Of a DNA stretch of 64,000 nt, positions 1 through 14,256 are shown piece after piece (positions within the stretch are counted from its first letter, which is position 1; every line of letters begins with the position of its first letter). The position numbers and the translations under genes were made by a program. Below the pieces are notes generated by a model that saw nothing but the letters and a program-made list of their open reading frames with translations, made no database searches and was not told the origin of the DNA. Source of the DNA: Brugia malayi (lineage: Eukaryota; Nematoda; Chromadorea; Rhabditida; Onchocercidae); assembly GCF_000002995.4 (NCBI RefSeq), contig NW_025062477.1, positions 10,078,649 to 10,142,648 of the forward strand. The letters run 5' to 3'.

Positions 1-533
1 ATTAGGAGCAAGGATCTTATAAATTTTGTTAAATTATCTTTAACAAAGGCGAAGACATAATTAACGTTTTCCATTGATTGTTCAGAAAGCCAGTTTTTTT
101 TTTTTTTTGATTTTTTTAATTGAGCAGCCATAGGTGTTATTGTACTCATTTATCGCTATGATATCATAATAAAACAGAAGCGGTAATGAGAACACATTTT
201 TCGTCATCTAACAAAAAAAAGATTTCTTTTTAACAACTGCTTTAGTCGAGTTAATTAATAATAAATTCATTTGCACGAACTGTATGAGAATAGTAAATGT
301 CCGATGATTTTTGTAGATATATACAAGTTGAGTAATACCAATGTCAAAGAAAGAGAATGATCTTTCATAAGAGAATAATTTTTCAGTGCTAACCACTACT
401 TCGTTCCTTTTAAAACGGCAAATGAAAAAAATAAAATGCAAAGATCCAAAAAGTGAGAACATTTTGCGCAAACAATTAACTGTCTTCAAAAACAAAATAA
501 TGTTTTAGTCTAAATTCTTATTTCTTTTCTAAG
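1..533. other. Probable intron of the cuticlin-like gene
   Basis: A+T-rich sequence upstream of the first recognised exon. No ZP-like coding exon, RNA gene or repeat family is visible. The only open frame here, 208-495 on the minus strand, is low-complexity F/S/I-rich and has no supporting splice or similarity signal. A plausible acceptor (TTTCTTTTCTAAG) ends at 533, so this stretch is most simply intron. Confidence 0.5.
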
Positions 534-2692
534 GTAAATTTCACCGATTGCAGACCAATCCACCAGGTATGTTTGCAAATGTGAAAGTGATGATCTCATT
601 TCATGAAGAATTTATCACGAAAGTTGATAGGGTTAGTTCATTATTCATTTGATTTTAAAAATTTGCAAATGGAATAAAATAGACTGGTACTATAAATTTC
701 TTGGTTAATCGAAGACCTCACTATTTTATTTTTCTGAGGAACAAAATTTGTTTTAAATTCAGTTTCACCATTTATTGTTCGAAATTACTTTGTGTTCTGG
801 CAAATTATGAAACAAAAATATTGTCTATTAGTGGAATAGACTGCTCGACATAAATATCATCAAGCATTTCACTTTTAGGGCTATGAAATTAGCTGTTTCT
901 ACATGGAAGCAGATAAAACGGTAACATATCCATTGACAGTATCAATGAAATCGTTGGAACCGTTCACAGAACTGGCAGAAATGCCACGATGTCATTACGA
1001 AGTAGTGGATCCGATTTCCATGGAACCATTGTCGGTAGTTTCTGTTGGCAGCAAATTGCTTCATAAATGGAAATGTGATTCCACTTCTACGAGTAAGATA
1101 TTTTCTGAGCACGTAAATTAATTAGCAACAGCTTATGTGCTGATAGGATAAGAATGATATTATTTCGGGAAGATTCAACTTCAATAAGGAATCCACGGTA
1201 AAGGTTAGGTATTGATTGTTTTTGTTCAAAAACAATCAATACCTAACTGATATGCTAACAATACACGATAATTAATTATCCAATTAAGCTAAACAGAGAA
1301 AACAAAGAAATAGATAAAAAGAAATGATTCTACGGATCAACTCGTTCGCATATTTCATACGATTGGCAATATTTTCAACACTCTCAAACTTCAAATTCGT
1401 CATTTTTTTTTTTGCTTCCGAAATTACTAATAGAACAATCCGCGTCTCGCCTTTTAATTTAAATCTAGCTTTCTTATTATATTCATTTCAATCAAAGTTA
1501 AATTTCTATTGCTACCACAAATTCAAATCTCAGACCTATGGTGTATGACAGTTCATTCATGCTTTGTTGAAGATGGATCTGGCACGCAATTTGTTATTCT
1601 CAATGAAGATGGGTAAGTTTTGCGTCCTCCACTTCAACATTTTGCTTTAAAATTTTTGTGTAAAAAGCATTTCATAAGTCTATGACGTCGGAATTAAAAT
1701 AACAGATGTACAGATAGGAGTTATAGTTATTTTGAAAATAGCTCTATAAATATTATGGTAATTTAATAGGAGTAGAGAAATTAAAGAAATAATTTCATTT
1801 TGCTAGACTGCATCTGCGATATTTGCCATAATCAAATTTCGTTTTAGATGCGCAATCGATCGATACCTGTTGGATAATCTAGAATATGGCCCGAATGAAT
1901 TAGAAGCGCAAAAAGAAGCACATGCTTTCAAATTTGCAGATAAAGTGGTAGTGAACTTCCAGTGCTCAGTCAGATTGGATATTCGGGATGGCGAGTGTCC
2001 AGTAAGTTATATTCGAATAGTACGAAAAAATTATTTGTTTTACAGAGTGTAAGCAACAAATTTGGTTTTTTGCAAAGCTCTTAGAATCATAAGTTTATAT
2101 GCTCATACCCATCTTATATTGTAGGATTCCTACCATCTCTAAACTTCTCAAACTTTGTTTAAAAAATCAATTAAATGGACAACATTGTTCACTTAATCCT
2201 TTTTCTTAAATTCTATTCCCACCTCTTAACTATTTTGTGTTCTCTTGTTTGTTAGGGAAATGAATATATGTTTTATGATGTTCAGAAGCCACGATGTCGA
2301 GACTTGAGCAATCAAAAAAAAGCAGTAAGACGACGAGCATTGCCGGATCTACCGCTAGCCTTGAACTTAACTGACCGTATGGCTGAAGTAGACGTCCGTT
2401 CCCAACAGCTCGACGTACTGGACACTCAGCTAGGTAGATGTCCTCCTCTCATTTTTAAAGTTTAAAGTTAAATTCTTCCGCCTTTCCTCTCATAATAATA
2501 TATAATTCAGATTTCGGCGTTTCACCCAATAACCCTCGAATAGCCGCACAGATTCGTCGACTGCAAAGGCCGCAAGGTGACTGTATCAGTATGACATCAG
2601 CAGTCCTAGGTGTTTCATTTTGCGCATCGGTGATACTTGTGTTAGTGGTTCATATCGTATATCTTTACAGAAGGATACAACTTAAACGATAG
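534..2692 (+). CDS. ZP-domain cuticlin-like transmembrane protein (3' part, 6 exons)
   Basis: Partial gene; the 5' exons lie before the window or were not recognised in 1-533. Exons by splice phase: 534-631, 879-1092, 1534-1612, 1848-2001, 2256-2433 and 2511-2692, giving 300 residues and a TAG stop. The product reads as the C-terminal part of a nematode ZP (zona pellucida) domain with the usual cuticlin landmarks: SFHEEFITKVDR, CFYMEADKTVTYPL, a WCMTVHSCFVEDG block, CAIDRYLLDNLEY and the paired cysteines FQCSV..GECP. A tribasic stretch (AVRRRAL) follows the ZP module where such proteins are normally cleaved. A hydrophobic membrane segment (VILVLVVHIVYLY) lies just before the basic tail RRIQLKR. 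By family, these are secreted as membrane precursors, cleaved, and polymerised in cuticle or apical matrix. The exact cuticlin paralogue is not determined. The first acceptor could also be at 553, but the 534 start keeps the conserved RLQTNPPG block. Confidence 0.9.
1204..1247. repeat. Perfect inverted repeat (20-bp stem, 4-nt loop)
   Basis: Within the second recognised intron of the cuticlin-like gene. The left arm, 1204-1223, begins GTTAGGTATTGATTG. The right arm, 1228-1247, is its exact reverse complement, separated by GTTC. There is no mismatch in the stem and pairing stops immediately outside it. It would form a hairpin in RNA or a cruciform in DNA. Confidence 0.9.
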
Positions 2693-3984
2693 TAGAATGA
2701 AGTTAGACGGAACACGAAATTAATGTAAGCGATGCGATTCTTACTTGTGCTTTTCCGTTGGTTCCCATTCTTTTTTATAAAACGTACATCCGGGTAAAGT
2801 TTGTACTTCTATTTCTGGGAATGAAGTTCAAATTTTTATTCTTAGAAATTCATCATCTCTTCATTCCCAGAATTTTTGTAGCAGATACCCGTGTTTCTGC
2901 TGCATTTCCTTAAAAAATAATTTTCGTGAAATTACCCTTTATTGCGCAAAATGGCAATGCAATTTGAGAGACTTCACTTTTGCTTATAATCAAAAATTCA
3001 TTTCCTACATACGGGCTATTGAGAACTTATTAGTAGTGCCGATTATTTGTGATGGAAGCGGACGTGATTTGAGTTCAGGCAGTTAGTTTTTCTTCATTTT
3101 TCTTGAAATGTTAGAGAAATCACTTTTTTATATATTACTTGAGACAAAAGGAAGGGTTTTATCTTTAACAAAGCTCGGCTTTCACTTAACTCTATGATAT
3201 CAAGTCCCTCCTGATCAAACTCTTTTCAATTGATTCAGCATATGCTTTGTTGGGTGAATGGATAATAATTGAAATTATCGTACAAATGAAGCTTTTTTGT
3301 GACACTATTGCTGATTGACATCGGTAGTGAAATTCTAAAAGAAACTGAACACAACATTTTTTTCAGTTCCCAATTCTTTTCATAGAGCTAAAATAATCAT
3401 TGCTTTCCATTATTGGTAAATCTCATACCTCTCTTCTTAAGAATCATCTTTGAATGAATCACCGCATAGAGGGGATGACTCAGTCAAATTTTTCATGGAA
3501 CTATTGCTAATATTATTGAGAATAGTATAGGTCATTTGATTGCAACTAATCAGTTGATCAAATCAATCGACTGATGACCATCCTTTTCTATGCGAGCCAT
3601 TCCTCAAAATCAAATTTTGCTTCTGCTAATAATTCAGCGACAATACGTTGTTGCTATATATTGTACATTATTGTTTATTCGTTCATTCATGTATTTGTGA
3701 ATTTGTACCTTCTTTTGACATAATTTCCAATTTTGTTAATTATTAAATTGAAATTTTTGTTCATAAAATATTGCTTAATTTTTGTTTATCATTTCGAAAA
3801 GTTTGTACTGTATTATTTGTGCGTGCTTCACTACCTGATAAAAAATTTTCAGAATTCTACTGAAGATAGGGAGAGGAACATATAAAATTGAATAGTAATT
3901 AATGAGACTGAAATTGAAGATTAAATATGCTAAAAATGAGGAGAAAATTTTAAGGCGATAACAATTTAACATAGTTTGAAACAA
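2693..3984. other. Cuticlin-like gene 3' flank/UTR, no further gene seen
   Basis: Moderate composition sequence after the TAG stop. It contains a 14-bp inverted repeat (2813-2826 with 2859-2872) and otherwise no exon-like block or RNA gene. The open frame at 3775-3984 on the minus strand is low complexity and lies next to the decayed retroelement; it is not supported as a gene. Confidence 0.5.
2813..2872. repeat. 14-bp inverted repeat with 32-nt loop in the 3' flank
   Basis: Arms 2813-2826 (TTCTGGGAATGAAG) and 2859-2872 (its exact reverse complement) lie 120 bp after the cuticlin-like stop codon, probably in its 3' untranslated region. They could form a stem-loop in the mRNA. No terminator or element function can be assigned from sequence alone. 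Confidence 0.75.
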
Positions 3985-5957
3985 TTATAACTTCATGGTG
4001 AATAATACCAATCTCTGGTTCATCTCTAGACATACCTTCTCGATGTTAGATTGTAACTGATTGCGAATCGTTTCGTCACATTTGAGAAGTAAACATTCAT
4101 CGTTCTGAAGTCGTTTAATTAAAGATCTTAGGCGACCAAAATAATTTCTGTATTCATTATTATTACTATATTGTATTCTTATTATCAATAAAAATTTCGA
4201 CTTGTGTCTAACTGAATAACTCTCCCCAGAAATAACAACAACTCCTTCACAATTCACAACCACTAACTACAAGTAGTGGTATTTGTTATAAATTAATTGT
4301 TGGCGTGAGGGTGTTTTGAATTGGTTCCTCCTTTATTTCACCTTGTTTTAGGCATTTAAGGATTAACTCTGAATCATTTTTATAAATAATTAGAGTTATA
4401 ACAGTTTCCTTACCTTCGTTTATTAGGTTTAAAATACCTTTTTCATCATCGATTATTTTGGTCTGTTTCTTTTTTTCTTGTTTCTTTGATGATAAACTTA
4501 TTGAATATGCTCGATCCATTTTGCATTAGCAGTTTCGAGAGTGCTAATATAGTTGCAAACATCCCGGCTCGTGGCACCAAATATGTTGTACACTGTATTT
4601 TTTTTTTTGTGGACAGAGTTATTTGGTTAGGCACAATCGAAACTTTTATGGTGAATTAATAGATAGGATTTATTCAGGGGTCTTTCATGATGTCAAAGGA
4701 TTGACTTTTTATAAATTCTTTGTTTCTTCAGATCAACTTCGCTAAGAATTGTCTTGGCCTAACTACTTACAATATTTTCTATTTCTCCTTTTGTGGATAT
4801 AATCCGTCTAGAATATACTCTTTATTTTTTATGATAATTTCAATACTGGACTGTTGGAGATTTTTACGAAATGTACTTTGGCAAAAATTTTTTTAGTAAA
4901 AAGTTCCTATTACCAGGTCCAGCAAATTTCACTTTCTCTTGTGCAATCTCTTGTATATTTAATCGACTTGTTGATTTCTTTGATATACAGTTTTCTTGGG
5001 CACCACTATCGGACAAAAAAGATTGATCTTACTTACTCCATACAATATCCAAATGGATCATTCCGACCTCTTTACAAAGGAACAAAGCTTCCCTATCATT
5101 TCGTGTTCATTGTTTTGTTATTGTGCTTGATGATTGTCTTTGTCGAATTTATCCTTTCTTTGATTGTTTCCGAAATTTTTTTATATTTGACATAGAGCTC
5201 AGCTATATTTTGCAGTGGAAGTACATCCGTTTTCTCCCATTTCAAATGGTTGTTGTTTGTTCTGCTTGTAAACATTTCATACAAGCATCAATTTCATTGA
5301 ATTGCTGTATATACACTTAGTTACTTAGTGTACCAATGGTCCTTATTATTACAAAAGGCGCAAAATTTAGTTTTGTTAATCTTTTTTGGTTTTGCGTTCA
5401 CATTATGTACTGCTAGTATCGTTATGACTAAAGTTGAGGTTTCTTCTGTAATATTGTGGATTAATCTTAAATTATTCTTTGTTTTTTATCACAATTTTGA
5501 AAGATTGGCTCCTTGCGACTTCATTTCCTAAAATCAGGAATTCACTGGGAATTGGAATTGTCTTAGCTTGGCTACTCATCATACCTCTTGTTCTTCTTTT
5601 TGTTGGTATATTTTTTTCCGGAATCCAAGCTAGCAGTTTATTTTTAATAATAATTTCCATACTGTATTGTTCAAGATTTTCATTCTTTCTCGAGCTGTTG
5701 AAATATTCTTTTAACTTTCCATTCTTGTCATCTTGATGGAATGTAACTCACTTTGATAATGTGAGACTGTCCAAACTTTTCAATAAACTTTTCGTATGAC
5801 ATCATAATTTTCTGGAGTTTTATTATAACTTTTGTGAGATTATAACTAATAGCCAACAAGCAATTAAATAATTCAGTCTTTGTATATCTGATACGTTCTG
5901 TAAATGTGACTGCAGTTTTGAAATTACTCCAGAATCCTCTCCACAATTCTGGTTTCC
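3985..5957 (-). mobile_element. Decayed BEL/Pao LTR-retrotransposon fragment (gag to start of RT)
   Basis: Minus-strand coding remnants occur in the order expected for a BEL/Pao polyprotein, but frames shift and stops interrupt them. About 5955-5752: a DUF1759-like gag block (ELWRGFWSNFKTAV ... EKFGQSHIIK). About 5700-5530: its continuation (SMEIIIKNKLLAWI, then VAKLRQF in a shifted frame). About 5450-5160: zinc-knuckle remnants (CAFCNNKDHWYTK, then IDACMKCLQAEQ). About 4860-4700: a second EIIIKNKEY...RPRQFLAKLI block, so the gag end seems duplicated or two copies are juxtaposed. About 4640-4410: unassigned linker-like coding remnant. About 4200-3990: a block resembling the region just before the reverse transcriptase (RLRSLIKRLQNDECLLL). 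Plus-strand open frames here (4854-5195, 5479-5736) are hydrophobic shadows. No LTRs or integrase were found, so it is truncated and non-functional. The family call rests on remembered family patterns, not a search. Confidence 0.75.
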
Positions 5958-6847
5958 ACTAACGGTTGTGCAAAATTAAAAAGAAGATAAACAAATTTTT
6001 TTTTTTTTGATTCTTGCTAATAAATTAATTTCTTTTTCTTTGATTTGGATTATCAATTCAGAGTTATTTTTGTACATGAAATAATAAATAATGAGATATT
6101 TTTGTTAAGATAAAAAATTCTAATACTCGTTTAATTTAATTAATGTCTGCAACGAATTGAAAAGGCTTCTGTAAATGATTGATGTATAAAAATTATCGAT
6201 GAAATAGTTTTTAATAGTCCTCCCACTTTTTCTAAACATAAGCAAATCTGACAACATATAGTAGTATTAGTTAATTGCCATTACATACACAAGTGAAAAG
6301 CGCTATTGTCCATTAAGTCGAGGAAACAACTTTATAAGGCAAGAAAAGTTAAGGATCTTGTTTATATGTTAAATGACAAGGATATTTCAAGTCGAAAACA
6401 AAATCAATAATTCGAGTATCTCATTTTGAACTGTGTCATGCTTTTTTGTTGGCTTTTAACACAAATAATGAACTTTGTTTTTCGAACTTTGTATGTTTGC
6501 ATGCATTCAAATTAGCATCACTTCTCTTCCATATTATACCTTGTAATGCTTAAAAGATAGAAAATGAAAATTTAAAAAATTGAAAATATTCTATAAATGA
6601 AAAGATTTATTGAAATATTCCAGTGCATAGAACAAAAATTAACATTTTTGCTTTATGATTTATTTTCTTGCATAAATCATTCTAATTAATAAACAGCACA
6701 TTCAATTGGATTAATTAACTTTGCTAAATTTAACTAACATAATGCAAAAAAGTATAAAAATGGCAAATTTTAGTGGAATATTTTAGGAAATTGTTATTAT
6801 TTTTCTTTTTTTTAGGAACAGAAATATTTCAGAATATTTCGTTCTAA
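5958..6847. other. Intergenic, no gene seen
   Basis: A+T-rich stretch between the retroelement remnant and the cathepsin stop codon. It probably includes the cathepsin 3' untranslated region (minus strand). No open frame with coding character, repeat array or RNA gene is visible. Confidence 0.5.
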
Positions 6848-10275
<3,428 letters not shown>

Positions 10276-13200
10276 CGTAACAATAAACAAAAGCTAATAC
10301 TAATTTTCCAGCACTTTATTATCATTTAAATGCTATCAGTAAGTAGTAATATTAGCAAATATGTCTACTTAATTTTCTCGAAAAATTATTATTTGGAGAA
10401 AAGATTATAAAATAATAAATAATTTAATATCAATGATAAATAATTCATATCGCTTCACAAACATATTAATTTCTCTTTTTTTTTTTTTTGCTAATAAGAA
10501 TATTTCCTAATTTTCTTTTTTATACAAATTTTCATTTTTTCGTTGACATTTTTCAACAAAGAAATAAATGATTTTTGTTTTTTTATAATTTAACTTTTTC
10601 CTGATATTAGCAAAATGCATAATAGTTTATCGAATGCTATTTGGTGCATAAAATTAATGTATGCAAAATTGTTTTCATTAATCAAATGAAAATAAAAAAC
10701 AAATTTCATTCATATTTTTTTTTTTTTTTTTTTTTTTGGTAGATTATTTTAAAATTAATCTTTAGTTATACTTAACAAACATAATTATTATTGTATGGTT
10801 CTTAGAATGTTTAAATAGGAAATAAAATATTATAAATAAAAATTATTGCACAAATTTTATATGAATATTATATTTAAAAAAAAAATAATACTTTTGTGAT
10901 TTCAACATAACAATTAATAAAACTTTTTGTTTAATAAACATTAATTCTAAAATATTGTCAAGGAATTATAAATGCTATGTTTATTTAATTCTCCTAAAAA
11001 TTCTAATGAAAAATTATCAGATAAAACAGAACTTTCTTCTTCTTTCTTTTTTTTTTCACTGATAAATAATTTGCTCATTTGTTTAACTTTCTAGCGAACA
11101 TTTCAATTTTTCAGATAAGATGTCTCTCTTATGATAATAATTACAATTTTTTTACTTTTCAATATTCTAAATGAGAATATTTTTTAATAAGTAAAATGGT
11201 GGTGCCACTCATTATGGTAATACAAATTAATATTTCACATATTAATTAGCAAATGACAAAATGAATAACAACAAAAGTCTGTTTTAATATCCAATAAAAT
11301 AAATAAGTAAATAAATAAATTCTTATTATATTTTTTTCGAAAATTCTTTCATTTTAATTAATTAACTAACTACGTAATAATTAATGATCAGATAGTCACT
11401 ACAAAATTTCCCAGAATTCTACCATAATTTACAATTTAAAAATTTTTAGTAATTGATGACTATTTTTGATAATTTATTATATGCATAAACAAAAAGATAT
11501 TATTAACAAACAGAAAATGAAAGATTGAATATCAAATTTTGGTATATATTAATTTTTTTTTTCATCCATATAGTTTAAAGCAGATGAAAATTTTAATTCT
11601 AAAATCTTGTTAATCATCTTAAATATTGGTAAATAAATACTTTACTTAATTTATTTTGGAAAAAAGCAAATAAATTTTATGGATATTTAAAGAAATATAT
11701 TTACACTTATTATTATTTATAATTATTTACCAACAATAATTTATTATTATTATCTGCTAAAATTTCTACCGGAATATATTAATAGAAAAAAAAAATTAAA
11801 ATAACTTCCAAAAGATTAATAGAAATTAAAAATTAATATATTAATAGAAATTAAAAAATAACTTCCAAAAGGTCAGAAAGTGAAATTGACCCTTGCTATT
11901 TCTTTCATATTGTTACAAGAAATTATCAAACATAGCATAGCTTTAATCCTTTTCAAAGTTTTGGCTAATTTTTTCTTCATTAGATTAAAAATTTAAAGTA
12001 GGTAATATTATCATTGAATTTGTGCATTTATTAATTCTGATCATTTGAATTAATTGTATTGATAAATGGAATAATAATTTTTTTTTCTGTTAATTTTTCT
12101 GTTTTCCTGTAAATTTCTGTTAATATAACATTTTAAAGGTTTTGTTGGGTAGTTTAATTAAATTTATTTTATAATTAATATATTCCAATGTTTAACATTA
12201 TCGATACAATTTTTATTAATACTTAATTTAATTAAATAATCAGATTTTAATTTTATAGATACTATTTAAATACTTAATTTAATTAAATAATCAAATTTTT
12301 GCTATTCAGATTTTAATAATTCATTGCCTTACTCAGTAATGATAATATCATATCATCAACTATTAGAAATAATATTATTCTGAATGGATGCACACTTTAA
12401 ACTATTTTCACATCAGATTTTAAAAATGTACTTTTGATCTTTTTTAAATCCTTTTATTTCAAATTTTATTTTAAATTGATAGTTCATTAGTTAGTTCAAT
12501 CTAAAATTTTTATTTTCAGTTTAGAAGTGTTATCATTATTCTTTTCAATAAACAAACCACAAATTATGGAAATTTTCCGGTAAAACTGGAACGATTCATA
12601 ATTCTTATAATTCCATTTTTTCGATTTGCAATGCAAAAATTGAAACATAAATAATTGAATTAAACTATAAACATTGAAAAATCATTTTAATGTTACTTGG
12701 AAATATTTTCCAGACGGCAATAAATCAATCATTTTGATAAAAGTGTTAATCGTTTGAGTATTATCATCCATTCATAGAAATAAATCAAAGAGTCTGATAA
12801 AAAGAAAAACTTTTGCCTACATAAGGATATTATTTTGTTGATGAAAATAATTGCATTCCTCAGTTTTTTCTAATATTATACAATAATTTCAATCAGTGAT
12901 AATGTTTAATTCATTAAAAAAATAAATTCATTAAAAAAATTCATTAAGAAAATAAATTCATTAAAAAAATAAATTCATTAAAATTTAATTCATTAAAATA
13001 AAGACTGGACTCAAACCTAATTTAAATAATTTACAAACTACTTAAATCAAACTTTAATTCACGATATTTTTTAAGAGAAATGGATAGATCTATTTCAGAA
13101 TAACAAAAGATGTTTCCGTTTTTTTTTTCTTTTTAATTGTAATCAATAATAATTGCTGAATTAATGATCAAAACATTTATCAATGCTTATCATTTGTACA

Positions 13201-14256
13201 GTAATATTATCAGTGATAATCTAATATAAGTATTAATTAATTTGATTAATTAATATATGTGGTTTTTTGTGAGCAGCATTACGATAAAATAATGCTGTAA
13301 TTTCTTGTTTACAATGATTTTGTAAGTATTTTTGCAAACATTGTAATATTTTCCTATTAATTAAAGTTATTAAATTTCTTTTTCTTCTTAATTTGACAAA
13401 ATGATAGCAAAAATTTCTGATTAGATAAATGAAGATTATTTTAATACGAACTGCTCTGTAAGTAATATAAAAAAGATAACAAAACAATTGACATTAGTAT
13501 AAATAGTGGAATATTCTCTTAAAATTTATAAATGGAATTAAAAAAACAGAAAAGGAATAATAAAGTAAAAATCATTTTATTCGATATAATATATACATAT
13601 GGAATAAAATCAGAAATCAGAATTAATAAATTACATTTTATTTCAATATAATTTAAGCTTAATCGAAGTGAATTAAATGGATTTAATACAAAGCTAATCA
13701 AAAATTAACATTGAAAAAGTTGAAAAAAAATTGTGCAATCACTAGATTAATTAATTTCTACATGTAAATTTCATTGATACTTAATTATTGACTAGCTTTT
13801 CATGATCAAAAGAAGGAATAAGAATTAAATTTTATCGGTGTATTAATAAAAACTTTTAAGAAATAAAATATATGTTTGTAATATTTAACACTAATAGTAG
13901 CAATAATACATATTTATTAAAAAAAAAAAAAACATTTAATTTGAATTTAATTATGATTCACGTGTGAAGAAAAATGAGATTTAAATTATAATTAATTAAA
14001 TAACATTTTGCTTCAGTATAATTTAGACATGATCAGTGTGCATTAGATAGATTTATACGAAATTGATTAGAAATTAATCAACTAAGATTGAAATCTACAG
14101 TGAATTTTATCAAAGTTTGGGTATTGAAATTTAAATCATAATTAATCAGCATCGATACTCAACTGAAAATTTATATTTTATTTTCTGTTGAAGACAGATT
14201 ATCAAATATTATGTGCAGTAGAAGTGAATGAAAAGCATATGACAAATAATTATTAA
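10276..14256. other. Intergenic A+T-rich region, simple repeats only
   Basis: About 4 kb between the cathepsin start and the end of the orphan secreted-protein gene, both on the minus strand. It holds long A/T runs, a cluster of AAATTCATTAAAAA-type units at about 12908-13000, and a short duplicated block near 12220-12300. The open frames at 13233-13487 and 13519-13701 (minus) are I/F/K/N-rich and lack splice-supported extension. I see no gene. The cathepsin promoter would lie at its left end. A poly(A) signal for the orphan gene (AATAAA on the minus strand) is at 14182-14177. Confidence 0.5.

Noticed and set aside
4854..5736. Hydrophobic plus-strand frames resembling membrane proteins (4854-5195, 5479-5736)
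   Set aside because: They are the antisense of Lys/Glu-rich minus-strand BEL/Pao remnants; such antisense is automatically Phe/Leu/Ser-rich.
13233..13701. Two minus-strand frames in the cathepsin-orphan interval
   Set aside because: Composition-driven I/F/K/N-rich frames without splice-supported continuation or domain.
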